Positions 19,794 to 28,413 of a stretch of DNA of 64,000 nt are shown piece by piece. The DNA comes from Mesoflavibacter profundi (lineage in GTDB: Bacteria > Bacteroidota > Bacteroidia > Flavobacteriales > Flavobacteriaceae): assembly GCF_014764305.1 (NCBI RefSeq), contig NZ_CP061703.1, positions 509,501-573,500 on the forward strand. Reading direction: 5' to 3'. Every line of letters starts with the position of its first letter. The stretch's first letter is position 1. The notes under the pieces were generated by a model. It made no database searches. It was not told the DNA's origin and worked only from the letters and a program-made list of their open reading frames with translations. The position numbers and the translations under genes are program-made.

Positions 19794-21746
19794 CGCTCGG
19801 TTTAACTTTCTAGACAATAACATTTTTAAACCAGAATAATCTTTTACTTCTTCTAGAATCTCTTTATTGACTTCGGTTTTATTTTGTAAGGTTTGTTGCT
19901 GGAAGTAGGCTACTTTTTGATCTATTAAAAAGCACCTTAAAGTCAAAATAGTTTCGCTAACTAATTGAGATACTGTATCTGTTTTTTCTTTAGGAAAAAT
20001 ATTATTACGTTTCCAATCTGCTAACGTGTAACGTTCGTCTTCCATTAAAATGGAAGTAATTTCTTGCGCCAAAACTGGATCTATTGTGTTTATTAAATTT
20101 TGAATTTTAAACTGCGGATCTTGATTTAGTGTTTCTATTATTTTAAAATAAATGGCTTTAAATTGCGGATTTAAAAACTCCATTTCATCTTCTTGAAGAT
20201 CTAGATATATTTTTTCAAATACTCTGGCTTCTTGCACCACTTTTTCTAGACCTAATTCTCCATTTTCTTTTTCTTTTAAAATAGAATCTTCAAATTCTTC
20301 TTTTCTATCACCGTATAATAATAGAATTTCTATAATCTTTCGTTCTAATTCATATTGCACATCAACTTTTCTAACAGGTTGCTCGTGCTTTATTACATTA
20401 AACGCCTTTTGTGTTGGTTGCGATTTAGCTACAGCTTGATCAGATTCCTTTTTATTTAATTGCGCTAAGGTAGAAAACAACACTTCTTCGCTAATATCCA
20501 TTATCCTTGCACATTCTTGGATATAAACTTCGGTTTTTATTCTATCTGGTATTTTAGAAATACTTGTTACAATATCTCTAATCGTTTCGGCTTTTTTAAT
20601 AGGATCATTCTTAGAGCTTTCGTACAAAACAGAAGCTTTAAATTGTATAAAGTCTTTTGCGTTTGCTTCTAGGTATTCAGTCAACTCGGTTAAAGAGTTG
20701 TTTTTTGCAAAACTATCTGGATCTTCACCTTCAGGAAATGTACAAACTTTTACATTCATCCCTTGCTCCAGGATTAAATCTATTCCTCTTAAAGATGCGC
20801 GCATTCCTGCAGCATCACCATCAAATAATACGGTTATGTTTTTGGTTAACCTATTTATTAATCGTATTTGATCACTTGTTAAGGCTGTTCCAGAACTGGA
20901 TACTACGTTTTTTATTCCTGTTTGATAAAATTGAATTACATCTGTATAACCTTCAACTAAATAACAATTATCTTCTTTTGCTATACTTTGCTTTGCGTGG
21001 TAAATACCATATAGAACTTTACTTTTATGATAAATTTCGCTTTCTGGACTATTTAAATACTTAGCAGCTTTTTTATCGTTGGTTAAAATTCTACCTCCAA
21101 ATCCTAACACACGACCACTCATACTTTGTATAGGAAACATGACACGACCTTTAAAGCGGTCAAATTGCTTATTTTCCTTAACTATAGTTAGCCCAGTTTC
21201 TTCTAAAAACTCTAATTGATAACCTTGCTTGATAGCTTGATCTGTAAATGCGCTCCAATCGTCAAGAGCATAACCTAAATCAAACTTTTTAATTGTTTGC
21301 TCGGTAAAACCGCGTTCTTTAAAATAACTTAAACCTATAGCTTTGCCTTTATCGGTATTGTGCAATATATTTTGAAAATATGTGTTTGCAAATTCACTAA
21401 CTAGATACAAGCTTTCGCGCTTATTTTGCGCTTCTTTTTGCTCGTTGGTTTGCTCGGTTTCTTCAATCTCAATATTATACTTTTTCGCCAGATATTTGAT
21501 TGCTTCTGGATAAGTAAAATGCTCGTGTTCCATTAAAAACGCAACAACATTACCGCCTTTACCTGTACTAAAATCTTTCCATATTTGTTTTACAGGAGAC
21601 ACCATAAAACTTGGTGTACGCTCGTCTGAAAAAGGACTTAATCCTTTAAAATTACTTCCAGCTTTTTTAAGTTGAACAAAATCGCCAATTACTTCTTCTA
21701 ACCTAGCTGTTTCGTAAACTTGATCTATAGATGTTTTAGATATCAA
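19788..21746 (-). CDS. dnaG: DNA primase, zinc ligands absent
   Basis: Synthesises RNA primers at the replication fork. 652 aa. The N-terminal CHC2-type domain is recognisable (NFKGLSPFSDERTPSFMVSP then GNVVAFLMEHEH), but the usual zinc ligands Cys, His, Cys, Cys are replaced: GLSPF and FSDE instead of GLCPFH, and DFSTGKGG instead of CFGCG. The Toprim domain is intact with YLVEGYTDV and LFDGDAAGMRA. A helicase-interaction region follows. The loss of zinc may be normal for this family. Confidence 0.93.
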   Translation of the reverse strand: MISKTSIDQVYETARLEEVIGDFVQLKKAGSNFKGLSPFSDERTPSFMVSPVKQIWKDFSTGKGGNVVAFLMEHEHFTYPEAIKYLAKKYNIEIEETEQTNEQKEAQNKRESLYLVSEFANTYFQNILHNTDKGKAIGLSYFKERGFTEQTIKKFDLGYALDDWSAFTDQAIKQGYQLEFLEETGLTIVKENKQFDRFKGRVMFPIQSMSGRVLGFGGRILTNDKKAAKYLNSPESEIYHKSKVLYGIYHAKQSIAKEDNCYLVEGYTDVIQFYQTGIKNVVSSSGTALTSDQIRLINRLTKNITVLFDGDAAGMRASLRGIDLILEQGMNVKVCTFPEGEDPDSFAKNNSLTELTEYLEANAKDFIQFKASVLYESSKNDPIKKAETIRDIVTSISKIPDRIKTEVYIQECARIMDISEEVLFSTLAQLNKKESDQAVAKSQPTQKAFNVIKHEQPVRKVDVQYELERKIIEILLLYGDRKEEFEDSILKEKENGELGLEKVVQEARVFEKIYLDLQEDEMEFLNPQFKAIYFKIIETLNQDPQFKIQNLINTIDPVLAQEITSILMEDERYTLADWKRNNIFPKEKTDTVSQLVSETILTLRCFLIDQKVAYFQQQTLQNKTEVNKEILEEVKDYSGLKMLLSRKLNRAL

Positions 21747-21835
21747 AGGATTGTGATTTTAAAGAATTTTAAGAGTGTAAAAGTACATATTTTAAAAGTT
21801 AAAATTAAGTGTTTAGAATATTTCATTTAAACGAA

Positions 21836-21843
21836 TATTTTTG
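21836..21843 (+). promoter_or_regulatory. -7 promoter element of the recombinase gene
   Basis: TATTTTTG matches TAnnTTTG exactly, 25 bases before the recombinase ATG. A TTTA lies about 20 bases further upstream. No terminator is visible between the recombinase and the first cassette, so this promoter could also read into the array. Confidence 0.5.
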
Positions 21844-21867
21844 TAAATTGTTTAAATTTCAATAAAA

Positions 21868-23052
21868 ATGCAAAACAACCCAACAATACAATTAGATAGA
21901 ATTTACTTCAAAGACAATCATCAAATAAAAATAATTTTCCCATACAACGACAATTTACTTAAGGTAATTAGAGAGATTCCGGAAGCTAAATGGAGTAAAA
22001 CACTATCTTGTTGGTATATTTTAAATACTCCTGAAAATTTAAAATTAATTTTTAAAAAATTTAAGGATATTACAAAAATAGATAGCAAATTACTTTTTAA
22101 AAAGACTGATGCTAAAGATTTTCCTAAAAAAAGAATTAGAAATTTAACCGCAAAAAACAGAGCAACCTTAAACCATTTTTTTAAATACTTAAGAGGAAAA
22201 CGATACAGTAAAAGCACAATAGATGTTTACACACAATTAGTTGCAGATTTTGTGGAATATTACAACGATAAAAACTTAGCACTTCTAAACAATAAAGATG
22301 TAGAGCGTTTTATAGAAGATATTTACATTAAAAAAAACTACAGCATAAGTACACAAAGACAGTTTATAAGTGGTTTAAAGTTATTTATAGTTTTTATAGA
22401 AGACATTAATATTAATAATTTAGAATTGGTAAGACCAAAAAAATCTAAAAAATTACCAACTGTATTGTCTTATCAGGAATTAATAAGGTTGTTACAGGTT
22501 ACCAAAAATATTAAGCACAGAACAATTTTAGCCTTATTATATTCATCAGGGTTACGAATAAGTGAAGTTTTAAATTTAAAAATTAATCATATTGAATTTA
22601 GCCGAAAGCAAATTTTTGTTAACAACGGAAAAGGACGAAAAGACAGGTATGTTACTTTAGCAGAAAGCGTTATTCCATTAATTGAAAACTATTTAGTGAC
22701 TTACACTCCTAAATTATACTTTTTTGAAGGCGAGCAAGGACAACAATATTCTGACAGTTCTGTAAGAAAGTTTTTAAAAAAATCTTGTCAATTAGCACAT
22801 ATCACATCAAATGTGTCACCACATACCTTAAGACATAGTTATGCAACACATTTATTAGAACAAGGTGTAGGTATAAGACACATACAAGAGTTACTTGGTC
22901 ACGCAAAACCAGAAACAACTATGATCTATACACACGTAGCTAGAAAGGATTTATTAAGCATTAAAAGTCCATTAGACAACGCAATAGCTCAGTTAAAAAA
23001 ATTAAATTCGGCAACAAATGTTCCTAATATCCCTAATAAATTTACAGGATAA
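21868..23052 (+). CDS. XerC/D-like tyrosine recombinase, presumed cassette integrase
   Basis: A 394-aa site-specific recombinase. Residues 1-80 are an extra N-terminal domain. A SAM-like core-binding domain follows (about 95-185), then the catalytic domain. All active-site residues are present: Arg230 (SSGLRISE), Lys255 (GKGRKDR), His319 and Arg322 (SPHTLRHS), His345 (LLGHAKPET) and the nucleophile Tyr354 (MIYTHV). The tail IKSPLDNAI resembles the RSPLD ending of integron integrases. However, only about 57 residues separate GKGRKDR from the HTLRH motif, so the extra IntI insertion (about 20-30 residues in IntI1) is missing. Its stop is 27 bases before the first cassette core, exactly where intI and attI sit in integrons. 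It reads in the same direction as the cassettes, unlike most intI genes. Role as cassette integrase is inferred from position and family. Confidence 0.9.
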   Translation: MQNNPTIQLDRIYFKDNHQIKIIFPYNDNLLKVIREIPEAKWSKTLSCWYILNTPENLKLIFKKFKDITKIDSKLLFKKTDAKDFPKKRIRNLTAKNRATLNHFFKYLRGKRYSKSTIDVYTQLVADFVEYYNDKNLALLNNKDVERFIEDIYIKKNYSISTQRQFISGLKLFIVFIEDININNLELVRPKKSKKLPTVLSYQELIRLLQVTKNIKHRTILALLYSSGLRISEVLNLKINHIEFSRKQIFVNNGKGRKDRYVTLAESVIPLIENYLVTYTPKLYFFEGEQGQQYSDSSVRKFLKKSCQLAHITSNVSPHTLRHSYATHLLEQGVGIRHIQELLGHAKPETTMIYTHVARKDLLSIKSPLDNAIAQLKKLNSATNVPNIPNKFTG

Positions 23053-23085
23053 TGTTTATATTTATCCACATATAACCAGTTGGCA
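23053..23085 (+). other. presumed primary attachment site (attI-like)
   Basis: Between the recombinase stop and the first cassette lies AT-rich DNA ending in the core GTTGGCA (23079-23085). Recombination would fall after G23079. To the left there is no attC palindrome, only 27 bases plus the recombinase 3' end, so the site is simple as attI sites are. The functional extent is unknown and may reach into the recombinase gene. Confidence 0.55.
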
Positions 23086-23091
23086 AACATT

Positions 23092-23697
23092 ATGAAAAAG
23101 CTACTGATTTTAGTCTTTTTTTTGAACTTTAGCTTTGTGAATTCACAAACGGTTAAAAAAGAAGAAAGTTTTAAAACAGAATTTGACAGAATTTTACATA
23201 AAAGAATTTACCGAGTTGAATACAGTTCAATTCACACTATAGAATTAATTGAATTTAAAGACGGAAACTACAAAGGACCTTTAATAAATGTTTTAACTCG
23301 ATATGGAAGAAAATCTAAAGACTTTATTCAAAAAATAATAATTCCTGAATTATTAACGGAAAAATTAATGAATAAGTTTGAAACTTTAAAAATTGAAACA
23401 CTGAAAAGCTGTGGAAGTTTATTTTCAAGAGAATATAATTGTGTTGGAGCTTTAGATGGAGATGAAACAAATATTATCATTCTAACAGATAAGATGAATA
23501 GAAAGCTAAATTTCGAAGCTATTTATCCTGGAGGAAAGGAAAACAAGGATTTCCCTGAAAAACAAATAACAGCTCAAAAAATACTAAATTTAATTTACGA
23601 GAAAATTGATTTCAAAAAACTTTTAAATCAATATATGAAACATCTTCCTTCAGGAACTTATGGATATTATGGAGTAAGTATGATTGAATTACGATAA
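23092..23697 (+). CDS. secreted hypothetical protein, first cassette
   Basis: 201 aa with a signal peptide ending VNSQ (residue 19). The start chosen is the ATG of MKKLLIL; an in-frame TTG at 23080 falls in the core site itself and is unlikely. No family recognised. It is the cassette gene closest to the recombinase, hence in integron logic the latest insertion and the best placed for read-through expression. Confidence 0.8.
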   Translation: MKKLLILVFFLNFSFVNSQTVKKEESFKTEFDRILHKRIYRVEYSSIHTIELIEFKDGNYKGPLINVLTRYGRKSKDFIQKIIIPELLTEKLMNKFETLKIETLKSCGSLFSREYNCVGALDGDETNIIILTDKMNRKLNFEAIYPGGKENKDFPEKQITAQKILNLIYEKIDFKKLLNQYMKHLPSGTYGYYGVSMIELR

Positions 23698-23704
23698 AAA
23701 ACCG

Positions 23705-23841
23705 TTTTAACAACAATATAAAACCTCGATTACCACGAATTCGAATATATCAGAATTTATACGAAATCTCTAATGTATTTTATTCATCGAAAAAATATTA
23801 ACTTCAATTCTGTAACTTAAAACTACATAAGATTGTTGGTC
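23705..23841 (+). repeat. decayed attC-like element 1 (family A)
   Basis: Aligns by eye with family A around CGAAAA…ATTAACTT and the GTAACT segment, but the inner hairpins are broken and the two ends (TTTTAAC, GTTGGTCAAC) do not pair. The next attC carries ATTTGCCAAC, which matches the start of the first cassette (GTTGGCAAAC at 23079). Genes 23092 and 23848 therefore now travel as one cassette. Confidence 0.65.
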
Positions 23842-23847
23842 AACATC

Positions 23848-24504
23848 ATGAAAAATATAGACTATATACTAATATTACTAATCATTTTTATTTCTTGCTC
23901 AAATTTGGGTGAAAAAAAAACTCTAACTGACTTTTTCTCTGAGGACTATAAAAATTTTAGATTTCACAATAAAATCGGAATTATAAATTTAGATTCGGTT
24001 TCAAATTTTTCGGAGTTAAGAAAAAAAATGAGTGAATTAACCTGTGAGGGAAAATCATCTGGATTACGCTTTGTAAAAAACGACACTATCTTCTATCTAA
24101 CTGGTTTGGCAGACTGTCCTACTTCGAGCGAAATTGGATGCTACTTCAGTCGGAATTTATTATTTGTTAGGAATGACTCTTTGTTAATTGAATACGGAAA
24201 GAACAAAAAGAAAAAACCAATTCGATTCTTAAAAGCAAAACTCGATGAAATAATGTCTCAAAACCATAACTATCAACACAACAAAAACAAACTGAAGCCA
24301 GCTCTAATCCATTTTTACGTCGAAGATAAATATCCTATTGAAACGACAACAAGAGCTCTAAAAGAAATTATTAGGCAGTTTAAAAAAATTAATTCTCAAA
24401 ACGGTTCTGACTATTTTAAATACAACATTCTTTTTGAGAAATATGATATAACAAATATTCCGTTAGGGTCTCCACCAAAACCGAATGAATTTGATAATGA
24501 ATAA
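23848..24504 (+). CDS. putative lipoprotein
   Basis: 218 aa. A hydrophobic N-terminus ends in a lipobox with Cys17 (IIFISCSN). The start is the ATG of MKNIDYI; an earlier in-frame TTG would fall in the decayed attC. No family recognised. It probably belongs to one two-gene cassette with the gene at 23092. Confidence 0.78.
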   Translation: MKNIDYILILLIIFISCSNLGEKKTLTDFFSEDYKNFRFHNKIGIINLDSVSNFSELRKKMSELTCEGKSSGLRFVKNDTIFYLTGLADCPTSSEIGCYFSRNLLFVRNDSLLIEYGKNKKKKPIRFLKAKLDEIMSQNHNYQHNKNKLKPALIHFYVEDKYPIETTTRALKEIIRQFKKINSQNGSDYFKYNILFEKYDITNIPLGSPPKPNEFDNE

Positions 24505-24512
24505 AAACGATT

Positions 24513-24646
24513 TGCCAACAAGGTGTATAATTAATTGCGGCTGAATTTTCTCGGAGGAAATTCAATCTTATTAATTATCTTTCCGAAACATCGGAAAACG
24601 ACTCGCGTCCTTTTCCCGCAAAAAATCATACACAAATACGTTGGCA
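24513..24646 (+). repeat. attC-like element 2 (family D)
   Basis: Left core ATTTGCCAAC pairs with the first cassette's start at 23079 (9 of 10 bases). Right core GTTGGCACCA opens the next cassette. Outer stem GTGTATAAT / ATCATACAC. Confidence 0.85.
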
Positions 24647-24679
24647 CCAATTTGAAAATCACGAATACCGAGAAAATTA

Positions 24680-25240
24680 ATGGAGAAAAATAAATTATTA
24701 GATGACTTAATTTCACAAGGAGAAAAATTGACTAATACCATTAGTTATGTTCCACCTGGAAGCGGAGTCATCAGAACTTATTCCGTATATAGAACGAGTG
24801 AAAAAGTCGAATATCAAAATTGGCAATCTTCATCTCAAAGATTTATTAAAACATATTTTCCGAGTGATTTAGAGGATTTCAAAGAAAACACAAAAAAATT
24901 AAGTCCTGACAATCACCAAAAAATGATGGGAATCTTACGAGCGATTAAATTAATGCCCGAAGAACCTGTAAAAGAAAGCGGAAAAAGTTCTGGAAATACA
25001 AACATTACGATTAATAATACTCAACAGATAGTTCTAAATCTTTTTACAGAAGCAGTTAGAGACGAAATAACTGGAAAAGAATACAAAGAGCTGAAAGAGA
25101 TTCTAAAAAACTATGAGCGTGAACCTGAAAAAACAACTTCCAAAATAAAAGAACGACTGAAAAAAATGGGTGGAGATGTTTTGACTAACATCATTACCAA
25201 TATTTTGACCAATCCTAACATTTATGGAGGACTAATGTAA
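24680..25240 (+). CDS. hypothetical protein, helical
   Basis: 186 aa, soluble. The first third has a glycine-containing YVPPGSGV segment. The middle contains a stretch NTNITINNTQQ that is often found before oligomerising helices in phage-defence and AbiTii-like proteins. The C-terminal half is charged and helical (about residues 118-170). The function is unknown and the AbiTii resemblance is weak. Confidence 0.75.
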   Translation: MEKNKLLDDLISQGEKLTNTISYVPPGSGVIRTYSVYRTSEKVEYQNWQSSSQRFIKTYFPSDLEDFKENTKKLSPDNHQKMMGILRAIKLMPEEPVKESGKSSGNTNITINNTQQIVLNLFTEAVRDEITGKEYKELKEILKNYEREPEKTTSKIKERLKKMGGDVLTNIITNILTNPNIYGGLM

Positions 25241-25259
25241 AAATGAATAAAAAAACTGG

Positions 25260-25392
25260 TGCCAACAATGTATAACCGCAATTACGGCGGATTCGACTAC
25301 GTCCGAATCCACTCGGAATTGCTAACGTCAGTTCTAAACCGAAAATTATTAACTTTAAATCCGTAACTGACGGTTATACGAGACCGTTGGGC
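25260..25392 (+). repeat. attC-like element 3 (family A)
   Basis: Left core TGGTGCCAAC is the exact reverse complement of this cassette's first bases (24640). Right core GTTGGGCACA opens the next. Outer stem TGTATAACCG / CGGTTATACG. Confidence 0.9.
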
Positions 25393-25414
25393 ACAATATC
25401 CGAACAGAACGCAA

Positions 25415-25654
25415 ATGAAAGAAAATAAAGATAGAGTGATAATCGCAAGTGACGTAAATGAACGTGACGGAATCGGAGTTGAAATCTATCGAAACGACAA
25501 ATTGATTGCGGAAATTTTCAGAGACGACACAAAAAAGACCAGAACAATACGAGTTTTTAAAGAAAATATTTCACTTGAATTAATGGAGGAATGTATTCAA
25601 ACCTTCAAAAAGGAAATTCCTTGGGAATTTATAGAATATGACGAAACTGACTAA
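25415..25654 (+). CDS. small conserved hypothetical protein
   Basis: 79 aa, soluble and mostly beta. Features are ASDVNERDGIGVEIYRND, AEIFRDDTKK and the KKEIPWEFIEYDE end. Small proteins of this pattern occur widely in Bacteroidota, but no function is known to me. It is the first gene of a two-gene cassette and overlaps the next gene by 17 bases. Confidence 0.78.
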   Translation: MKENKDRVIIASDVNERDGIGVEIYRNDKLIAEIFRDDTKKTRTIRVFKENISLELMEECIQTFKKEIPWEFIEYDETD

Positions 25655-25970
25655 AATATTACTGACAATTCCATCAATTATCGGAATTGCTTATATGTTG
25701 ACTTTTTGGAGTGTTGACTTTTTCAAATGGATTACTAATAACGTTGTCGAATTTGAATATCAAGCACCAATTGTAAATGGACTGATTTTACTACAAATCG
25801 GATATCTGATTTACCGACTTAGGAATTATAAAAATGTGGAGAAAAAAACAAAAACTGAATGGACTTGGCTTTTAGTAATATTCAATTTCATTTCAAGTTT
25901 ATTCTTCATTTGGAAAAAAGATGCTGAATTAAATAAAATGAATAAAAATACTGTGCCCAACAATGTATAA
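25638..25970 (+). CDS. small membrane protein
   Basis: 110 aa with three predicted membrane helices (about 5-25, 43-62, 73-92). It starts inside the preceding gene, so it is translationally coupled. Its last codons (NNV then stop) are supplied by the following attC element. Confidence 0.72.
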   Translation: MTKLTKILLTIPSIIGIAYMLTFWSVDFFKWITNNVVEFEYQAPIVNGLILLQIGYLIYRLRNYKNVEKKTKTEWTWLLVIFNFISSLFFIWKKDAELNKMNKNTVPNNV

Positions 25971-26084
25971 ATTCAATTGCGGCTGAATTTCCTACGGAAA
26001 TTCATTGCAATTTTCTATCTTTCAGTCTCAATCGGAAAATCGTACCGATTTTCCGCAACTGAAATTTATACGCCTACGTTAGGT
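25955..26084 (+). repeat. attC-like element 4 (family C)
   Basis: Left core TGTGCCCAAC is the reverse complement of the cassette start at 25386. Right core GTTAGGTACA. Inner hairpins GAATTTCC/GGAAATTC and CGGAAAATCG/CGATTTTCCG. Confidence 0.9.
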
Positions 26085-26089
26085 ACAAT

Positions 26090-27061
26090 ATGAACAAAAT
26101 GAAAGTCATATTAATTTTATTATTTGCCTTAATTAATACTTCTTGTAATAATTCAAAGCTTAATGAACTGAACAAAAGAATTTCAACGTTAGAAAAGAAT
26201 AATGTAACATTATTAGATTCCATTCAACAATACCAAAAGGAATTAGAGAAAAAGAAAACGAAAGATACATTTTGGACTAACAAAGAAAAATATGATGAAG
26301 GAACCTCTTATTTTAAAGTAATTCCACATGATTCAGTTTTTTTTGGCAACTACTTTACTAAAGAAACAACTTATAGCATAAAACATATTTCTCTTGATGA
26401 TACAAATGGTGTTTTTATTGCGAAATATATTACTGAAACTAAAGGATCTATCCAAAGCGAAGGAACTGAAAAGAATATAAAAATAGAATTAAGTCATTTT
26501 GATAAGCCAAATAATATTCTCTATAATATTGAAAAAGAATGCCATCAAATCGAGTTAGAGAATAAAATTTATAAGACATATCAATTTGGTTGTTGTTTAG
26601 AAAAAGACATTTATGAATTTTATGATTATAGTAATAAGTCCATTGTAAAATCAAATTTGAAAATCATTTCAAGTTTGATACCGAATTCTAATATTGACTT
26701 TTATGTTGGTTATGAAATTGACCAAAAAGAGAAAAACTCTGATTTCTATAGTGGAACTTTGACCTTTGCATATGATAATTCCGATAAATACATAATTAAA
26801 ACCTTTGGTAATAAAAAACATGATTGGTTTAATTCAGAATTAGATATAATTTCTAATAGCAAAAAAGATTATAAAATTGAAGAGGATTTTGAAACAGTAT
26901 TTAATATTTGGTCACTTAATGAAATTAGGGATAAAGAGAATGTGAACGAAATCACTCTCATTTTAAAAATTAACGACAAAATAGTTCTTAAAATCCCAAT
27001 TATTAATGGGAAACCTTTTGGAAAAAATGATAGAATACATAAAATAAAACTTGAAATATAA
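26090..27061 (+). CDS. putative lipoprotein with coiled coil
   Basis: 323 aa. Lipobox Cys19 (LINTSCNN), then a coiled coil over about residues 22-58 (LNELNKRISTLEKN…), and a mixed globular region. The ATG used lies 6 bases past the attC core; a second in-frame ATG sits three codons on. No family recognised. Confidence 0.78.
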   Translation: MNKMKVILILLFALINTSCNNSKLNELNKRISTLEKNNVTLLDSIQQYQKELEKKKTKDTFWTNKEKYDEGTSYFKVIPHDSVFFGNYFTKETTYSIKHISLDDTNGVFIAKYITETKGSIQSEGTEKNIKIELSHFDKPNNILYNIEKECHQIELENKIYKTYQFGCCLEKDIYEFYDYSNKSIVKSNLKIISSLIPNSNIDFYVGYEIDQKEKNSDFYSGTLTFAYDNSDKYIIKTFGNKKHDWFNSELDIISNSKKDYKIEEDFETVFNIWSLNEIRDKENVNEITLILKINDKIVLKIPIINGKPFGKNDRIHKIKLEI

Positions 27062-27068
27062 AAAACTG

Positions 27069-27202
27069 TACCTAACAACGGCTATAATCCATTGCGGCTG
27101 AAATTCCTATCGGAATTTCATTGCAATTTGCTATCTTTCGGCTACGGCGGAAAGAATCCTGCGGATTTTTCCGCAACGAAATCATAGCCGAGACCGTTAG
27201 CT
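27069..27202 (+). repeat. attC-like element 5 (family B)
   Basis: Left core TGTACCTAAC is the exact reverse complement of the cassette start at 26078. Right core GTTAGCTTCA opens a gene-less cassette. Outer stem GGCTATAAT / ATCATAGCC. Confidence 0.9.
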
Positions 27203-27551
27203 TCAATGCATGAGCAAGTTTGCGTTCAGAAAAAATGCCTGGTTTATATTCTCGATTTTTTTTGAGTTTTAAGGTAGATAATTCCGAAAAATTGTGTGAG
27301 GAATTTTAAAATTAACGGAAATTGGTAAGCATAACGGAATACCTTACTCAAATGCGGAATTTAACCACGACTGACTTTTTAGCTCGTTTGCGGAATCTGA
27401 ATCTGAGAATCAACATCTGAATTACTCACTCAAATCGGAATCGCATTGATCAGAGTTTTAGCCAGTTTACGGAAAGCTAACTCTTGAGACGAATGAAAAC
27501 TAAAATAAGTAAAACGTAATGAATCCTTAAGCGGAGTTTTGCACAAAAGCT
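27197..27551 (+). mobile_element. gene-less cassette, copy 1 of 3
   Basis: About 355 bases without an open reading frame above 60 codons on either strand. It matches 54687-55041 and 59961-60315 almost base for base, with scattered substitutions and small indels. It holds several copies of ACTCAAATGCGGAAT-like words. It may encode a small RNA, carry a promoter or binding sites, or be a decayed gene. All three copies are followed by the same attC family (G). Confidence 0.75.
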
Positions 27552-27676
27552 AACAACGTGTATTATTCATTACGGCGGAATTTCCTTGCGGAAATTCCTA
27601 ACTTTTTACTATTTTAGTTCTCTGCGGAAAATCATTGCTGATTTTCCGTAACAAACAATACACAATCACGTTGTGC
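27548..27676 (+). repeat. attC-like element 6 (family G)
   Basis: Ends gene-less cassette copy 1. Left core AAAAGCTAAC pairs with GTTAGCTTCA at 27196 over seven bases. Right core GTTGTGCAAC. Outer stem GTGTATT / AATACAC. Confidence 0.88.
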
Positions 27677-27697
27677 AACATTTGAGAAAAACGGAAA

Positions 27698-28255
27698 TTG
27701 GAAAGAAAAATAAGAGAAAATATTGAACAACTTTTCAAGAATTATCCTGAATTAAATCAAGTAGGACTTAAAACTGAACAAAGCATTTTCCAAAAGCTTA
27801 AAAGAAAAGTTAAGAATCAAATCCCAGACTGGTATGTTGAATTACTTACTGAATTTCCAATTGCTGAATTAAAAATTGGAATTCCATTTAATTATGGCTG
27901 GGAAACTCTTAAAAGCAAGAAACAGAATGAACTTCCTTTTATGCCAACGGAATTTAACAGCATTGAGAATATTGAATTTATTGCAACCGAAGAATTTCCT
28001 GGTTTTGAATTGATTAAAGAAAATTATATCTGTATCGCAGAAGAAACTAACAAAGGTGGAGACGGTTTTTACATTAACGCAAAAGTTAAAAATCCAAGCG
28101 TTATATACATTTATCACGATTGCGGAAACGACGCATCTGAATTAATAAAAAATGGACAAAGTATAAGTAGCTCTTTTTCGGATTTCCTAAAAGTAATTCG
28201 ACCATCTGAATTTGCAGACAAATGGTTAAACGAAAATGAGCATTTATGGAAATAA
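27698..28255 (+). CDS. SUKH-fold (SMI1/KNR4) protein
   Basis: 185 aa. The stretch from about residue 50 to 175 follows the SUKH pattern: an IPDWYVELLTEFP start, IGIPFNYGW, FIATEEFPGFELI, then GDGFYINAK and VIYIYHDCGNDA. SUKH proteins are typically immunity proteins against contact-dependent or polymorphic toxins. No toxin is encoded in this cassette. Start codon is TTG; no ATG is available nearby. Confidence 0.78.
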   Translation: MERKIRENIEQLFKNYPELNQVGLKTEQSIFQKLKRKVKNQIPDWYVELLTEFPIAELKIGIPFNYGWETLKSKKQNELPFMPTEFNSIENIEFIATEEFPGFELIKENYICIAEETNKGGDGFYINAKVKNPSVIYIYHDCGNDASELIKNGQSISSSFSDFLKVIRPSEFADKWLNENEHLWK

Positions 28256-28264
28256 AAAAACGTT

Positions 28265-28396
28265 GCACAACAACGGCTATAGTTCATTGCTTCTGACTTT
28301 CCTCTCGGAAAGTCCTCGCAAATTTGCTATCTTCGGTTTACGGCGGAAAATCCTCGCGGATTTTCACGCAACGAAACCATAGCCAAACCGTTGGCA
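28265..28396 (+). repeat. attC-like element 7 (family I)
   Basis: Left core GTTGCACAAC is the reverse complement of the cassette start at 27670. Right core GTTGGCAACA. The body is identical by eye to element 20 at 39211. Confidence 0.9.
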
Positions 28397-28413
28397 ACAA
28401 TTTAAGAGAGACT

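Noticed and set aside
24560-24640. Inner attC hairpins as rho-independent terminators
   Set aside because: The stems are not followed by a T-run on the + strand, and outer-stem pairing explains the palindromes.
24531-24716. Minus-strand reading frames across attC elements (also near 35590, 43280, 45320, 59747, 63195)
   Set aside because: They lie largely within attC sequence and recur with its families; they are by-products of the repeat, not genes.
27197-27551. A hidden small gene in the three-copy non-coding cassette
   Set aside because: Stops occur in all frames on both strands and the copies differ by indels that would break a frame.
28324-28413. N-terminal extension MLSSVYGG… of the protein at 28414, repeated at 39270
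   Set aside because: The same peptide precedes two unrelated proteins because both frames run through identical attC elements. True starts are the ATG codons at 28414 and 39369.
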